Positions 1 to 13,900 of a DNA stretch of 64,000 nucleotides are shown in pieces. The notes beneath the pieces were generated by a model, which had not been told where the DNA came from, ran no database searches, and was given only the letters and a program-made list of their open reading frames with translations. Position 1 is the stretch's first letter, and each line of letters begins with the position of its first letter. Location of the stretch: contig OZ038399.1 in NCBI GenBank assembly GCA_964036045.1, positions 23,859,544 to 23,923,543 of the forward strand, read 5' to 3'. The stretch is from Eutreptiella sp. 'Long Island Sound 2002'. Lineage: Eukaryota; Euglenozoa; Euglenophyceae; Eutreptiales; Eutreptiaceae. Position numbers and translations under genes: made by a program.

Positions 1-639
1 ATGCGAGCCCTAGAGGTGACACTCCTTTGCCGCATTGAGGTCTGAAGAAGACAATATCAGCTTCACACCCCTGCAACTGATTGGCCAACGTAAACCAGAA
101 ATCCTTCCAATGATTTCTCTTGAAGGGACAAATGCTGGCAATAAAACTACCTACATAAACGCCTGTGGCTGGCGAGGACCGCCACCGTGAATTATTGGAG
201 TCATATGAGCACCCAATCTGCTCCTAGTAGACCTAATACTATGGCGGCAGCCTCAATTCAGCATACTGCGGCTGAACTGTGCTGTGCCCGTTGGTGACAT
301 AAGACAGGCCATCAATCGGTTTTGTGTGCCAGAAAGGCCCCTATAGTCTTTGAATGGCCACTGCGAGCTTTCAACACGTCTTATGTGCTGCTGCCACATG
401 CCCCCGCAATGCTATTGGTGCATTTCAACCATCCTCTATCACGTCCAGGGCTACTACATACGCTACTACATACGCATACAGCGCACAACGTACAGCGTAC
501 GGCGAAAATATATTCCGTGTGGCCTTGGCATGTCACTTGTGGTGTGTTGACAACAATGCGTCTCGAGTCCTTGCAGTACCTACCTCTTTGGGCTTGATAT
601 GTCCTGCTAGGCGTGACTCTTGGTGACCAGAACTGCACC
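1..639. other. Unique sequence, no supported gene
   Basis: Open frames here are under 100 codons, overlap on both strands and show no recognisable domain. I see no RNA gene or clear repeat. An exon of a spliced gene cannot be excluded without transcripts. Confidence 0.5.
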
Positions 640-975
640 GAACCTGCCGCTTGTTGGCCAGACGGTACAACCCTCTCTGCCTGCAGTTCCGCGTGCTAGC
701 TGTGCTTTTGTCCCTGGCACTCTACAGTATGCGGTCCAGTGTCTTAGGCGAGGGTGACCTGGAGGTTATGCGGTCGTTTCCACTCGCAAACCAATCACCC
801 GCCCCCAAGTGTCCGATTGATTTGCGATGGAAACGACATCATAACCACAAGGTCACCCTCCCTTGAGGCACTGGGAACCACAAATTGTAAAGTGTCGGGG
901 ACAAAAGCACGGCTAGCACGCAGGACTACACGCAGAGCCCCCTCGTGCAAACAGCGGCAAAGGCAGCAAAGCTGC
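640..975. repeat. Long imperfect inverted repeat (stem-loop)
   Basis: Two arms of about 155 bases, roughly 640-796 and 817-975, are imperfect reverse complements around a loop of about 20 bases. The best-matched stretch pairs the bases after 'GAGGGTGACC' at about 748 with 'GGTCACCCTC' at about 851, and the arms also share 'GTCGTTTCC' / 'GGAAACGAC' and 'GTGCTTTTGTCC' / 'GGACAAAAGCAC'. Pairing continues outward through 'GCGTGCTAGC' / 'GCTAGCACGC'. It could be a foldback transposon remnant or a locus transcribed into a hairpin RNA. No coding sequence or target-site duplication was identified. Confidence 0.65.
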
Positions 976-3900
976 ATTAACAACTGAAATCTGAGGGACA
1001 GTTTTCTCAAACGCCCCAAGCAGACCATTGTGGACCGTGGCGTTGCCATGATTCCGCTCCCCGCAAGGGGCCATTCATAGGACTGGCGAATGCACACAAA
1101 AAAGCAAAGCAAAGCTGCATTGACATCAGGTGAAAGCGCTTGTTTTGTGTCTTGCTGCCGCTTGTCGGCCACACGGTACACAAGAGCAGGAGTTGGCAGT
1201 CCACACTCAAGAAGCAAACCAGCAGAACTGTTGGTGGATGCACAGGGCAAAGACTACAAGAAATGTCCGGGTCCCAGGAATGCAAACGTGACGAAAAAGG
1301 CACTTTACAACGCACATGCGCCGAGAGGATCGCATGCACGCCAACACTTTGGAGGCAGCAATGGATACGGACAGCCCCAAGCTGCAACCAATGAAACAAA
1401 AAGGCTGCAGGGTGAGGCAAAAAATCATGCCACAACCACCGACACGGCCATCTCTACTGCAACAATAACCATACCAATCGTTCTGAGATGGATGGTCTTG
1501 TTTGGACAAGGCATTGTCTGTGCAAAGAGCAGGACACAACAACGGAGACAAAACGGGCAGATTGGAAGCCTTGAGTATAGACAAGGATCAGGCGGTGGTC
1601 AACAGGGCAGACTTAGGAGCCAACCTCTTGCACATGTTGCCCAGGAAACACGACGCGTTTCAGAGCAGTCTTCCACACGCTAGAAAGCGGACAAGACCTG
1701 GTCAGCCAAAGTGTACCCAAAGAAAGATCTGCTCAACACCACCCAGGCAACATGCATGAGGGGGGGAGGGGGGGCTTTACCATTTTTTTTGCTGATCCAG
1801 ACCACGATGAGCTGGTGTATCCTGCTCACCATATGATACTCGGAACAACCTCTCAAAATCAAGGTTCACAGCTGTCCAGATCTACGATGATCCCACAAAT
1901 GACTGTGGTAGCGGATCTGACACCCAGTGAGGATCCGCTCAGTGTGAAACCAGATTCTGCAGTGGGTGACTGCCACGCCTGTAGGCTCCTCAGTGTGCAT
2001 GAGGCACAAAGACTGTAGGCTGACAAAAGACAGTGGAGTGTAAATCACAGTTGGGGGATTACATCACTTTACCATTGCATCTCAATGGAAGGGGTAACAT
2101 AGTGCAGCATCCGCCAACCCTGAATGGAACGCTAGAGTCATGGCGAGGGGCATCCCTCAATTCTACGCATCCCACCCGCAATGGAAGCATGGATTGGCGT
2201 GTGCGGGGTGTGGGGGTACACGTTGGGGGTGCAACCTGATGAGCAGTGAGCACCGTGACGCCAAAGACATCCCATAATGCTCCAGTGCCCGATTTGCCAT
2301 ACGGGGGGCAGACTCATGGGGTGAGTGGAGGATGGCCAAAAATACCAATTTGGGGCATTCGTGGCACTTGATGTGGCAGTGTGGTGCCTGCCCCATCATC
2401 CGGATGGCACCTTGCCCGACCCACCCTACATGTCCGGTCCCTGCGAGCGGGACATAGGTTGAGTCAGAATGGGATCCCCATCCATCCGTTTCGAATTACA
2501 TGAACAAACTCGACGGATTGCTTGTGCCCTAAGCCATCGATGGAGACGGCCCAGTATTGTCCGGTTATCCGAACAACACAATCCTTCCTGCAACAATCCA
2601 AAATAGCTTGATTGTCCAGTACACAGCGCTCCAGACAAGCAAATTGTGCCAGAGTTGATAATAACATGACTCGGTCAACTGCAATCGGCTACGTACTCCG
2701 ATGTTGCAAAGCCAGCGCCTTCAATGAAGCTCCATCGGGCAATGCGCACCAACCACAAGCAGCCTGGCGAGTTCGTGAGTTCCGCACATATTGACGTCAA
2801 TGGCGCGCCAGCCGCCGTATGTTCGTCACACACCCAGTCCGCCACCGCCGCTGAACACGCACGCCAGAGTGTTGTTGTAGCACGAGTTCACAGGATGTGT
2901 TGCCTAGCTCCACCGGAACACTAGACCAGAATATCAAAACGCTCCGACTGCCGTGCCATCCTTCAATACTAGTGCCTGCAAGGACCCCAGGGCGTGCTCG
3001 AATACTTCCGATGTTCTGAGATTGGAGGCCTTGAGGTGAATGAATTGCGGGGTGGCCTGGGATGCAGACTCAGTGTGGGCTACCAGAGGCGGGGGCCGGC
3101 CATGCTTCAGATACGCCGGCCAGATTGTCCGGTCGAAGTGCCGGTGAAAGGCATCCCCTGCAAGCCCGGCCTTCTTTGTGGCATACCGCCGAGCACGAAT
3201 CAACTTCTTATCGACCGAGAGGAATATGGCGACTTCCAAGATCGCGAGCACTAGTTGATCTACAAACTTTATCTAGTTGATCTACAACCTTCCACGATAA
3301 CAAAGACGTGTCCGGATGCACCTGCAAATTGCGAATAGGGGCAATGAAGGGGAAGACGATCTTGGTATAGTACCTGATGTGTACACAGGTGTACCACTCA
3401 GTTACACGAGAGCCCCACAGGCAAAGGGCACCAGCACGAGGAGGGCCTAAAGGGGCAAGGCTGCACCAATGAGCGGTTGGGCAATCACAGCCATCGGTCA
3501 ACAATGCACCTCCCGCCGCGCCCCTCACTCACATTCTGTCCGGACCGCAGCAACTTCAAGAGTCGGGGTGTGGGACAATCTGTGGAACAGTCTTGTGGAC
3601 GACCATAAGTCAGCCCCGTGGAGCACAACCTTGTAGACCCAAACGCTCGAAAGGAGTTTGGGGCAAAGGAGGAATTCGTGGGTTGACCGATTTTTGGGAC
3701 TTGGGACACCCAAGGCCCAGAGGGCGGCGGCTTGCATAGGGCGTGTCGGTTAGCCACAATCGGACGATGGTCGACCCCGCGCATCAAACATTCAACACCT
3801 TGCAATCAGTCTAGTGCCACGCGCCGATGCTGGCTCTAGCACCGCGCATGTGCCCGATACGGCGGCGAAGCCACCCCCACACATCCAATCATGTGTCTTC

Positions 3901-4190
3901 ACTGCGGCAGATTCCGCTTTCTGCCCTCCTCCAAGCACCTGCAGGCGCCAGGTCCTTGATTACCAGCGTTTACCTCCCCTCTCTGCGCCCGTTTCTCTCC
4001 TGCCAGGGGTCCCGAGCACTCGGCGCCGACGACGCCATCTGCACTCGCTTGAGAAGGCGGTCTTGCTGGCATCCGTCCTACCCTCTGACACTAACACAAG
4101 TGGCCGAGAATCGACTCAGGGGCCTTGTGCCCTTAAACAAAAGTACCACCTACCATCGAAGTGTTGACTACCTTGTTTAAAACGTCAGTC
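976..4190. other. Unique sequence, no supported gene
   Basis: This 3.2-kb stretch has only short overlapping frames. The longest, 1090-1683 on the plus strand (197 codons), is lysine/glutamine/arginine-rich at its start and matches no family I recognise. Minor features are a short G-rich run near 1758-1776 and a near-duplicate of about 17 bases ('CTAGTTGATCTACAA') at about 3246-3288. Spliced genes cannot be ruled out. Confidence 0.45.
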
Positions 4191-4340
4191 GGGGGGGGGG
4201 GGGGGCTTAGTGGACCGAGGTAAAACTTAGTAAAAAAAATTTCAAACATTTTTTCAAAATTTTTTTACTAAGTTTTACCAAATTTTACTAAGTTTTGCCA
4301 AATTTTCCTAAGTGTCACCTCATCCGGTACTAAGTTTTAC
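4191..4340. repeat. 15-G run followed by AT-rich hairpin
   Basis: A run of 15 G at 4191-4205 is followed by AT-rich DNA. Arms at about 4219-4242 and 4256-4279 are near-perfect reverse complements ('GGTAAAACTTAGTAAAA' against 'TTTTACTAAGTTTTACC') with a loop of about 13 bases. The right-arm motif 'ACTAAGTTTTACCAAAT' recurs in direct orientation to about 4347. The base composition is sharply unlike the flanks, which suggests an inserted miniature element. The element's other end was not found. Confidence 0.55.
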
Positions 4341-4916
4341 CAAATACCCGTCACAGGAACGTCCGAACTCACAAGATGGAGGGTTCGAACCCGGGGGTTG
4401 ATACCGATGGTAGGGACTGCGCGCCAACGTGTTGGCGGGGCCCCTTTTTGGGCGGGGTTGGGGGCCAACAGCACCGGAGACGAAGGTCTATCGGCCCGCA
4501 CTGTGCACAGTATGTGGCAATGTGTTGGTCCGATGTGGCTAGCAGAAGGCATGCATAGCGGACCGCAACTGTCGAACACACTTGGGAGGCAAGACATTTG
4601 CCGGTTGCACGGATGTCTCAGGAGGTGGGGAAGGTGACGTTGCACGCGCTGGTGCCATGCAGTTCCCTGCACGTGGAACAGATGTTTGCTTTTGCTGGAA
4701 CCAACAAGTGACACGGGACACGGTGGGGGATGGGCCGTGCAATCGCTGATGGTGGTCACCCAGTCAAACAGTCCGGTGCGAATGGCATCAAGGCAGCAGG
4801 TGCTCGGGGTATTTGGGGGGCACTTATTTCACTATCTCGGGAATTGGCGCGCGCAGATTAGGCCGGTAGAACAGTGTGCGCAGATCCTAAACAGCAGCCT
4901 GATTCCATTCGGGGTA
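4341..4916. other. Unique sequence before the 21-bp satellite
   Basis: No supported gene. A 'GGGTTCGAACCC' palindrome near 4381 resembles a tRNA T-loop, but no T-stem or acceptor can be formed. An open frame beginning at 4686 continues into the satellite and is long only because the repeat lacks stop codons. Confidence 0.5.
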
Positions 4917-7900
4917 GCTCCAGCGCTTCCGGAACATGTTCCGGCGGTTCCGGAACAAGCTGCAGCGCTTCCGGAACATGTTCCGGCGGTTCCGGAACAT
5001 GTTCCGGTGCTTCCGGATCATGTTCCGGCGCTTCCCGAGCATGTTCCGGTGCTTCCGGAACATGTTCCGGCGCTTCCGGAACATGTTCCGGTTCTTCCGA
5101 AGATGTTCCGGCGGTTCCGGAACATGTTCCGGCGGTTGCGGAACATGTTCCTGCGTTTCCGGAACATGTTCCGGCGCTTCCAGCCCATGTTCCGGTGCTT
5201 CCAGAACATGTTCCGGCGGTTCCGGAACATGTTCTGTTGCTTCCAGAACACGTTCCGGTGCTTCGGCAACATGATCCGGCTTTTCCGGAAGATGTTCTGG
5301 CGCTTCAGGAACATGTTCTGGCGGTTCCGGAACATCTTCCCGTGCTTCATCAACATGTTCCGGAGGTTCCGGAACATGTTCTGGTGCTTCCAGATCATGT
5401 TCCGGCGCTTCCGGAACATGTTCCGGTGCTTCCGGAACATGTTCCGGCGCTTCCCGAGCATGTTCCGGTGCTTCCGGAACATCTTCCGGCGGTTCTGGAA
5501 CATGGTCCGGCGCTTCCGGAACATGTTCCGGTGCTTCCGGAACATGGTTCGGTGCTTCCGGATCATGTTCCGGCGCTTCCCGAGCATGTTCCGGTGCTTC
5601 CAGAACATGTTCCGGCGGTTCCAGAACACGTTATGTTGCTTCCAGAACACGTTCCGGTGCTTCGGCAACATGATCCGGCTGTTCCGGAAGATGTTCTGGC
5701 GCTGCAGGAACATGTTCTGGCGGTTCCGGAACATGTTCCGGTTCTTCCGGAACATGTTCCGGAGGTTCCGGAACATGTTCTGGTGCTTCCAGATCATGTT
5801 CCGGCGCTTCCAGATCATGTTCCTACGTTTCCGGAACATGTTCCGGCGGTTCCGGAACATGTTGCGGCGGTTCCGGAACATGTTCCGGCGGTTCCGGAAC
5901 ATGTTCCGGCGCTTCCGGAACATGTTCCGGTGCTTCCGGAACATGTTCCGGTGCTTCCGGAACATGTTCCAGTGCTTCCGGAACAAGCTGCAGCGCTTCC
6001 CGAGCATCATCCGGTGCTTCCGGAACATGTTCCGGCGGTTCCGGAACATGTTCCGGTGCTTCCGGAACATGTTCCGGTGCTTCCGGAACATTTTCCGGCG
6101 CTTCCGGAACATGTTCCGGCGCTTCCGGAACATGTTCCGGTGCTTCCAGAACATGTTCCCGTGCTTCCGGAACATGTTCCGGTGCTTCCGGAACATGTTC
6201 CGGCGGTTCCGGAACATGTTCCGGTGCTTCCGGAACATGTTCCGGTGCTTCCGGAACATGTTCCAGCGCTTCCCGAGCATGTTCCGGTGCTTCCGGAACA
6301 TGTTCCGGCGGTTCCGGAACATGGTCCGGCGCTTCCAGAACATGTTCCGGCGCTTCCGGAACATGTTCCGGTGCTTCCGGAACATGTTCCGGTGCTTCCG
6401 GATCATGTTCCGGCGCTTCCCGAGCATGTTCCGGTGCTTCCGGAACATGTTCAGGCGGTTCCGGAACATGTTCCGGCGCTTCTGGAAAATGGTCCGGCGC
6501 TTCCCGAACATGTTCCGACGCTTCCGGAACATGTTCCGACGCTTCCGGAACATGTTCCGGCGGTTCCGGAACATGTTCCGGTGCTTCCGAAACATGTTCC
6601 GGCGGTTCCGGAACATGTTCCGGCGCTTCCGGCCCATGTTCCGGTGCTTCCAGAACATGTTCCGGCGGATCCGGAACATGTTCTGTTGCTTCCAGAACAC
6701 GTTCCGGTGCTTCGGCAACATGATCCGGCCGTTCCGGAAGATGTTCTGGCGCTTCAGGAACATGTTCTGGCGGTTTCGGAACATGTTCCCGTGCTTCCGG
6801 AACATGTTCCGGAGGTTCCGGAATATGTTCCGGTGCTTCCAGATCATGTTACGGCGCTTCCGGATCATGTTCCGGTGCTTCCGGAACATGTTCCGGCGGT
6901 TCCGGAACATGTTCCGGCATTTCCGGAACATGTTCCGGCGCTTCCGGAACATGGTCCGGCGCTTCCGGAACATGTTCCGGCGTTTCCGGTACATGTTCCG
7001 GCGGTTCCGGAACATGTTCTGTTGCTTCCGGAACACGTTCCGGTGCTTCGGCAACATGATCCGGCCGTTCCAGGAGATGTTCTGGCGCTTCAGGAACATG
7101 TTCTGGCGGTTCCGGAACATGTTCCCGTGCTTCCGGAACATGTTCCGGAGGTTCCGAAACATGTTCTGGTGCTTCCAGATCATGTTCCGGCGCTTCCGGA
7201 TCATGTTCCGGCGTTTCCAGAACATGTTCCGGGGGTTCCGGAACATGTTCCGGCGCTTCCGGAACATGTTCCGGTGCTTCCGGAACATGTTCCGGCGCTT
7301 CCCGAGCATGTTCCGGTGCTTCCGGAACATGTTTCGGCGGTTCCGGAACATGTTGCAGCGCTTCCGGAACATGTTCTGGAGGTTCCGGAACATGGTCCCG
7401 TGCTTCCGGATCATGTTCCGGCGCTTCCCGAGCATGTTCCGGTGCTTGCGGAACATGTTCCGGCGGTTCCGGAACATGGTCCGGCGCTTCCGAAACACGT
7501 TCCGGCGCTTCCGGAACATGTTCCGGTTCTTCCGGAACATGTTCCGCTGGTTCAGGAACATGTTCCGGTGCTTCCGGAACATGTTCCGGCGCTTCCGGAA
7601 CATGTTCCAGCGCTTCCGGAGCATGTTCCGGTGCTTCCGGAACATGTTCCGGTGCTTCCGGAACATGGTCCGGCGCTTCCGGAACATGTTCCGGCGGTTC
7701 CGGAACATGTTCCGGCGGTTCCGGTACATGTTCCGGCGGTTCCTGAACATGTTCCGGCGTTGCCGGAACATGTTTTGGCGCTTCCGGGATATGTAACGGC
7801 GGTTCTGATACATGTTCCCGGCTTTCCGGAACATGTCCCGGCGTTTCCAGAACATGTACCGGCGCTTCCGGAACATGTTCCGGCGGTTCCAGAACATGGT

Positions 7901-10900
7901 CCGGCGCATTCGGAACATGTTCCGGTGCTTCCGCAACATGTTCCGGCGGTTGCAGAACATGTACCGGCGGTTCCGGAACAATGCCCGGTGCTTCCGGAAC
8001 ATGTTCCGGCGGTTCCGAAACATGTTCAGGCGCTTCTGGAACATCTTCCCGCGCTTCCCGAGCATGTTCCGGTGCTTCCGGAACATGTTCCGGCGCTTCC
8101 GGCCCATGTTCCGGTGCTTCCAGAACATGTTCCGGCGGTTCCGGAACATGTTCCCGTGCTTCCGGACATGATCTGGAGGTTCCGGAACATGTTCTGGTGC
8201 GTTCAGATCATGTTCCGGCGCTTCCGGAACATGTTCCGGCGTTTCCGGAACATGTTCCGGCGGTTCCGGAACATGTTCCGGCGCTTCCGGAACTTTTTCC
8301 GGCGCTTCCGGAACATGAACATGTTCCGGCGCTTCCGGAACATGTTCCGGTGCTTCCGGAACATGTTCCGGTGCTTCCGGAACATGTTCCGGCGCTTCCC
8401 GAACATGTTCCCGTGCTTCCGGAACATGTTCCGGCGCTTCCGGAACATGTTCCAGCGCTTCCCGAGCATGTTCCGGTGCTTCCGGAACATGTTCCGGTGC
8501 TTCCGGAACATGTTCTGGCGCTTCCCGAGCATGTTCTGGTGCTTCCGGAACATGTTCCGGCGGTTCCGGAACATGTTCCGGTAACATGTTCCGGTGCTTC
8601 CGGAACATGTTCCGGCGGTTCCGGAACATGTTCCGGCGCTTCCGTAACATTTTCCGGCGCTTCCGGAACATGTTCCGGCGCTACCGGAACAAGCTCGGTC
8701 GCTTCCGGAACATGTTCCGGCGGTTCCGGAACATGTTCCGGTGCTTCTGGAACATGTTCCGGCGCTTCCCGAGCATGTTCCGGCGGTTCCGGAACATGTT
8801 CTGGCGCCTCCGGAACATGTTCTGGCGTTTCCGGAACAAGTTCCGGCGCTTCCGGAACATGATCCGGCGGTTCCGGAACATGTTCCGGTGCTTCCGGATC
8901 ATGTTCCGGCGCTTCCCGAGCATGTTCCGGTGCTTCCGGAACATGTTCCGGCGGTTCCGGAACATGGTCCGGCGCTTCCGGAACATGTTCCGGCGCTTCC
9001 GGAACATGTTCCGGCGCTTCCGAAAAATGTTCCGGTGCTTCCGGAATATGTTCCGGTGCTTCCGGATCATGTTCCGGCGCTTCCCGAGCATGTTCCGGTG
9101 CTTCCAGAACATGTTCAGGCGGTTCCGGAACATGTTCTGGCGCTTCTGGAAAATGGTCCGGCGCTTCCGGAACATGTTCCGACGCTTCCAGAACATGTTC
9201 CGGCGGTTCCGTAACATCTTCCGGCGCTTCCAGAACACGTTCCGGTGCTTCGGCAACATGATCCGGCCGTTCCGGAAGATGTTCTGGCGCTTCAGGAACA
9301 TGTTCTGTCGGTTCCGGAACATGTTCCCGTGCTGCCCGAACATGTTGCGGAGGTTCCGAAACATGTTCTGGTGCTTCCAGATCATGTTCCGGCGCTTCCC
9401 GATCATGTTCCGGCGTTTCCGGAACATGTTCCGGTGCTTCCGGAACATGTTCCGGTGCTTCCGGAACATATTCCGGCGCTTCCCGAGCATGTTCCGGTGC
9501 TTCCGGAACATGTTCCGGCGGTTCCGGAACATGTTCCGGCGCTTCCGGAACATGGTCCGGCGCTTCCGGAACATGTTCCGGCGGTTCCGGAACATGTTCC
9601 CGTGCTTCCGGATCATGTTCGAGCGCTTCCCGAGCATGTTCCGGTGCTTGCGGAACATGTTCCGGCGGTTCCGGAACATGGTCCGGCGCTTCCGAAACAC
9701 GTTCCGGCGCTTCCGGAACATGTTCCGGTTCTTCCAGAACATGTTCCGGTGCTTCCGGAACATGTTCCGGCGCTTCCGGAACATGTTCCGGCGCTTCCCG
9801 AGCATGTTCCGGTGCTTCCGGAACATGTTCCGGTGCTTCCGGAACATGGTCCGGCGCTTCCGGAACATGTTCCGGCGGTTCCGGAACATGTTCCGCTGGT
9901 TCTGGTACATGTTCCGGCGGTTCCTGAACATGTTCCGGCGTTGCCGGAACATGGTCCGGCGCTTCCGGGATATGTTACGGCGGTTCTGATACATGTTCCA
10001 GGCTTTCCGGAACATGTCCCGGCGTTTCCAGAACATGTACCGGCGCTTCCGGAACATGTTCCGGCGGTTCCAGAACATGGTCCGGCGCATTCGGAACATG
10101 TTCCGGTGCTTCCGCAACATGTTCCGGCGGTTGCAGAACATGTACCGGCGGTTCCGGAACAATGCCCGGTGCTTCCGGAACATGTTCCGGCGGTTCCGAA
10201 ACATGTTCCGGCGCTTCCGGAACATCTTCCGGCGCTTCCCGAGCATGTTCCGGTGCTTCCGGAACATGTTCCGGAAGCGCCGGACCATGTTCCGGAACCG
10301 CCGGAACCTGTTCCGGCGGTTCCGAAACAAGTTCCGGCGGTTGCGGAACATGTTCCGGCGCTTCCGGAACATGTTCCGGCGCTTCCGGCCCATGTTCCGG
10401 TGGAGCCAGAACATGTTCCGGCGGTTCCGGAACATGTTCTGTTGCTTCCAGAACACGTTCCGGTGCTTCGGCAACATGATCGGGCTGTTCCGGAAGATGT
10501 TCTGGCGCTTCAGGAACATGTTCTGGCGGTTCCGGAACCAGAACATGTTCCTGTGCTTCCGTAACATGTTCCGGAGGTTCCGGAACATGTTCTGGTGCTT
10601 CCAGATCATGTTCCGGCGCTTCCGGAACATGTTCCGGCGTTTCCGGAACATGTTCCGGCGGTTCCGGAACATGTTCCGGCGCTTCCGGAATATGAATATG
10701 TTCCGGCGCTTGCGGAACATGAACATGTTCCGGCGCTTCCGGAACATGTTCCGGTGCTTCCGGAACATGTTCCGGTGCTTCCGGAACATGTTCCGGCGCT
10801 TCCCGAGCATGTTCCGGTGCTTCCGGAACATGTTCCGGCGCTTCCGGAACATGTTCCGGTGCTTCCAGAACATGTTCCGGCGCTTCCAGAACATGTTCCG

Positions 10901-13900
10901 GCGCTTCCCGAGCATGTTCCGGTGCTTCCAGAACATGTTCCGGCGGTTCCGCAACATGTTCCGGCAACATGTTCTGGTGCTTCCGGAACATGTTCCGGCG
11001 CTTCCGGAACATTTTCCAGCGCTTCCGGAACATGTTCCGGCGCTTCCGGAACATGTTCCGGTGTTTCCGGAACGAGCTCCGGTGGTTCCGGAACATGTTC
11101 CGGCGCTTCCGGAACATGTCCCGGTGTTTCCGGAACGAGCTCCGGCGGTTCCGGAACATGTTCCGGTGCTTCCGGATCATGTTCCGGCGCTTCCCGAGCA
11201 TGTTCCGGTGCTTGCGGAACATGTTCCGGTGCTTCCGGAACATGGTCCGGCGCTTCCGGAACACGTTCCGGCGCTTCCGGAACATGGTCCGGCGGTTCCG
11301 GAACATGTTCCGGTGCTTCCGGAACATGTTCCAGCGCTTCCCGAGCATGTCCCGGTGCTTCCGGAACATGTTCCGGTGCTTCCGGAACATGTTCCGGCGC
11401 TTCCCGACCATGTTCCGGTGCTTCCAGAACATCTTCCGGCGGTTCCAGAACATGGTCCGGCGCTTCCGGAACATGTTCCGGCGGTTCCGGAACATGTTCC
11501 GGTGTTGCCGGAACATGTTTTGGCGCTTCGGGATATGTTAGGGCGGTTCTGATACATGTTCCCGGCTTTCCGGAACATGTCCCGGCGTTTCCATAACATG
11601 TACCGGCGCTTCCGGAACATGTTCCGGCGGTTCCAGAACATGATCCGGCGCATTCGGAACATTTTCCGGTGCTTCCGCAACATGTTCCGGCGGTTGCAGA
11701 ACATGTACCGGCGGTTCTGGAACAATGTCCGGTGCTTCCGGAACATGTTCCGGCGGTTCCGGAACATGTTCCGGCACTTCCGGAACATCTTCCGGCGCTT
11801 CTGGAACATGTTCCGGCGGTTCCGGAACAGGCTCCAGCGCTTCCGGAACATGTTCCGGCGGTTCCGGAACATGTTCCGGTGCTTCCGGATCATGTTCCGG
11901 CGCTTCCCGAGCATGTTCCGGTGCTCGCGGAACATGTTCCGGCGTTTCCCGAGCATGTTCCGGTGCTTCCGGAACATGTTCCGGCGGTTCCGGAACATGG
12001 TCCGGCGCTTCCGGAACATGTTCCGGCGCTTCCGGAACATGTTCCGGCGGTTCCAGAACATGTTCCCGTGCTTCCGGATCATGTTCGAGCGCTTCCCGAG
12101 CATGTTCCGGTGCTTGCGGAACATGTTCCGGCGGTTCCGGAACATGGTGCGGCGCTTCCGAAACACGTTCCGGCGCTTCCGGAACATGTTCCGGTTCTTC
12201 CAGAACATGTTCCGGTGCTTCCGGAACATGTTCCGGCGCTTCCGGAACATGTTCCGGCGCTTCCCGAGCATGTTCCGGTGCTTCCGGAACATGTTCCGGT
12301 GCTTCCGGAACATGGTCCGGCGCTTCCGGAACATGTTCCGGCGGTTCCGGAACATGTTCCGCTGGTTCTGGTACATGTTCCGGCGGTTCCTGAACATGTT
12401 CCGGCGTTGCCGGAACATGGTCCGGCGCTTCCGGGATATGTTACGGCGGTTCTGATACATGTTCCAGGCTTTCCGGAACATGTCCCGGCGTTTCCAGAAC
12501 ATGTACCGGCGCTTCCGGAACATGTTCCGGCGGTTCCAGAACATGGTCCGGCGCATTCGGAACATGTTCCGGTGCTTCCGCAACATGTTCCGGCGGTTGC
12601 AGAACATGTACCGGCGGTTCCGGAACAATGCCCGGTGCTTCCGGAACATGTTCCGGCGGTTCCGAAACATGTTCCGGCGCTTCCGGAACATCTTCCGGCG
12701 CTTCCCGAACATGTTCCGGAAGCGTCCAGAACACGTTCCGGTGCTTCGGCAACATGATCCGGCTGTTCCGGAAGATGTTCTGGCGCTTCAGGAACATGTT
12801 CTGGTTTCCGGAACCAGAACATGTTCCCGTGCTTCCGGAACATGTTCCGGAGGTTCCGGAACATGTTCTGGTGCTTCCAGATCATGTTCCGGCGCTTCCG
12901 GAACATGTTCCGGCGTTTCCGGAACATGTTCCGGCGGTTCCGGAACATGTTCCGGCATTTCCGGAACATGTTCCGGCGGTTCCAGAACATGATCCGGCGC
13001 ATTCGGAACATGTTCCGGTGCGTCCGCAACATGTTCCGGCGGTTGCAGAACATGTACCGGCGGTTCTGGAACAATGTCCGGTGCTTCCGGAACATGTTCC
13101 GGCGGTTCCGGAACATGTTCCGGCACTTCGGGGACATCTTCCGGCGCTTCTGGAACATGTTCCGGCGGTTCCGGAACAGGCTCCAGCGCTTCCGGAACAT
13201 GTTCCGGCGGTTCCGGAACATGTTCCGGTGCTTCCGGATCATGTTCCGGCGCTTCCCGAGCATGTTCTGGTGCTTGCGGAACATGTTCCGGCGGTTCCGG
13301 AACATGGTCCGGCGCTTCCGGATCATGTTCCGGCGTTTCCAGAACATGTTCCGGCGGTTCCGGAACATGTTCCGGCGGTTCCGGAACATGTTCCGGCGCT
13401 TCCGGAACATGTTCCGGTGCTTCCGGAACATGTTCCGGTGCTTCCGGAACATATTCCGGCGCTTCCCGAGCATGTTCCGGTGCTTCTGGAACATGTTCCG
13501 GCGGTTCCGGAACATGGTCCGGCGCTTCCGGAACATGTTCCGGCGCTTCCGGAACATGTTCCGGCGGTTCCGGAACATGTTCCCGTGCTTCCGGATCATG
13601 TTCCAGCGCTTCCCGAGCATGTTCCGGTGCTTGCGGAACATGTTCCGGCGGTTCCGGAATATGGTCCGGCGCTTTCGAAACACGTTCCGGCGCTTCCGGA
13701 ACATGTTCCGGTTCCTCCAGAACATGTTCCGGTGCTTCCGGAACATGTTCCGGCGCTTCCGGAACATGTTCCAGCGCTTCCCGAGCATGTTCCGGTGCTT
13801 CCGGAACATGTTCCGGTGCTTCCGGAACATGGTCCGGCGCTTCCGGAACATGTTCCGGCGGTTCCGGAACATGTTCCGCTGGTTCTGGTACATGTTCCGG

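Noticed and set aside
4375-4415. tRNA T-arm (GGGTTCGAACCC)
   Set aside because: The flanking bases cannot form a 5-bp T-stem and no acceptor or anticodon stem is found on either strand.
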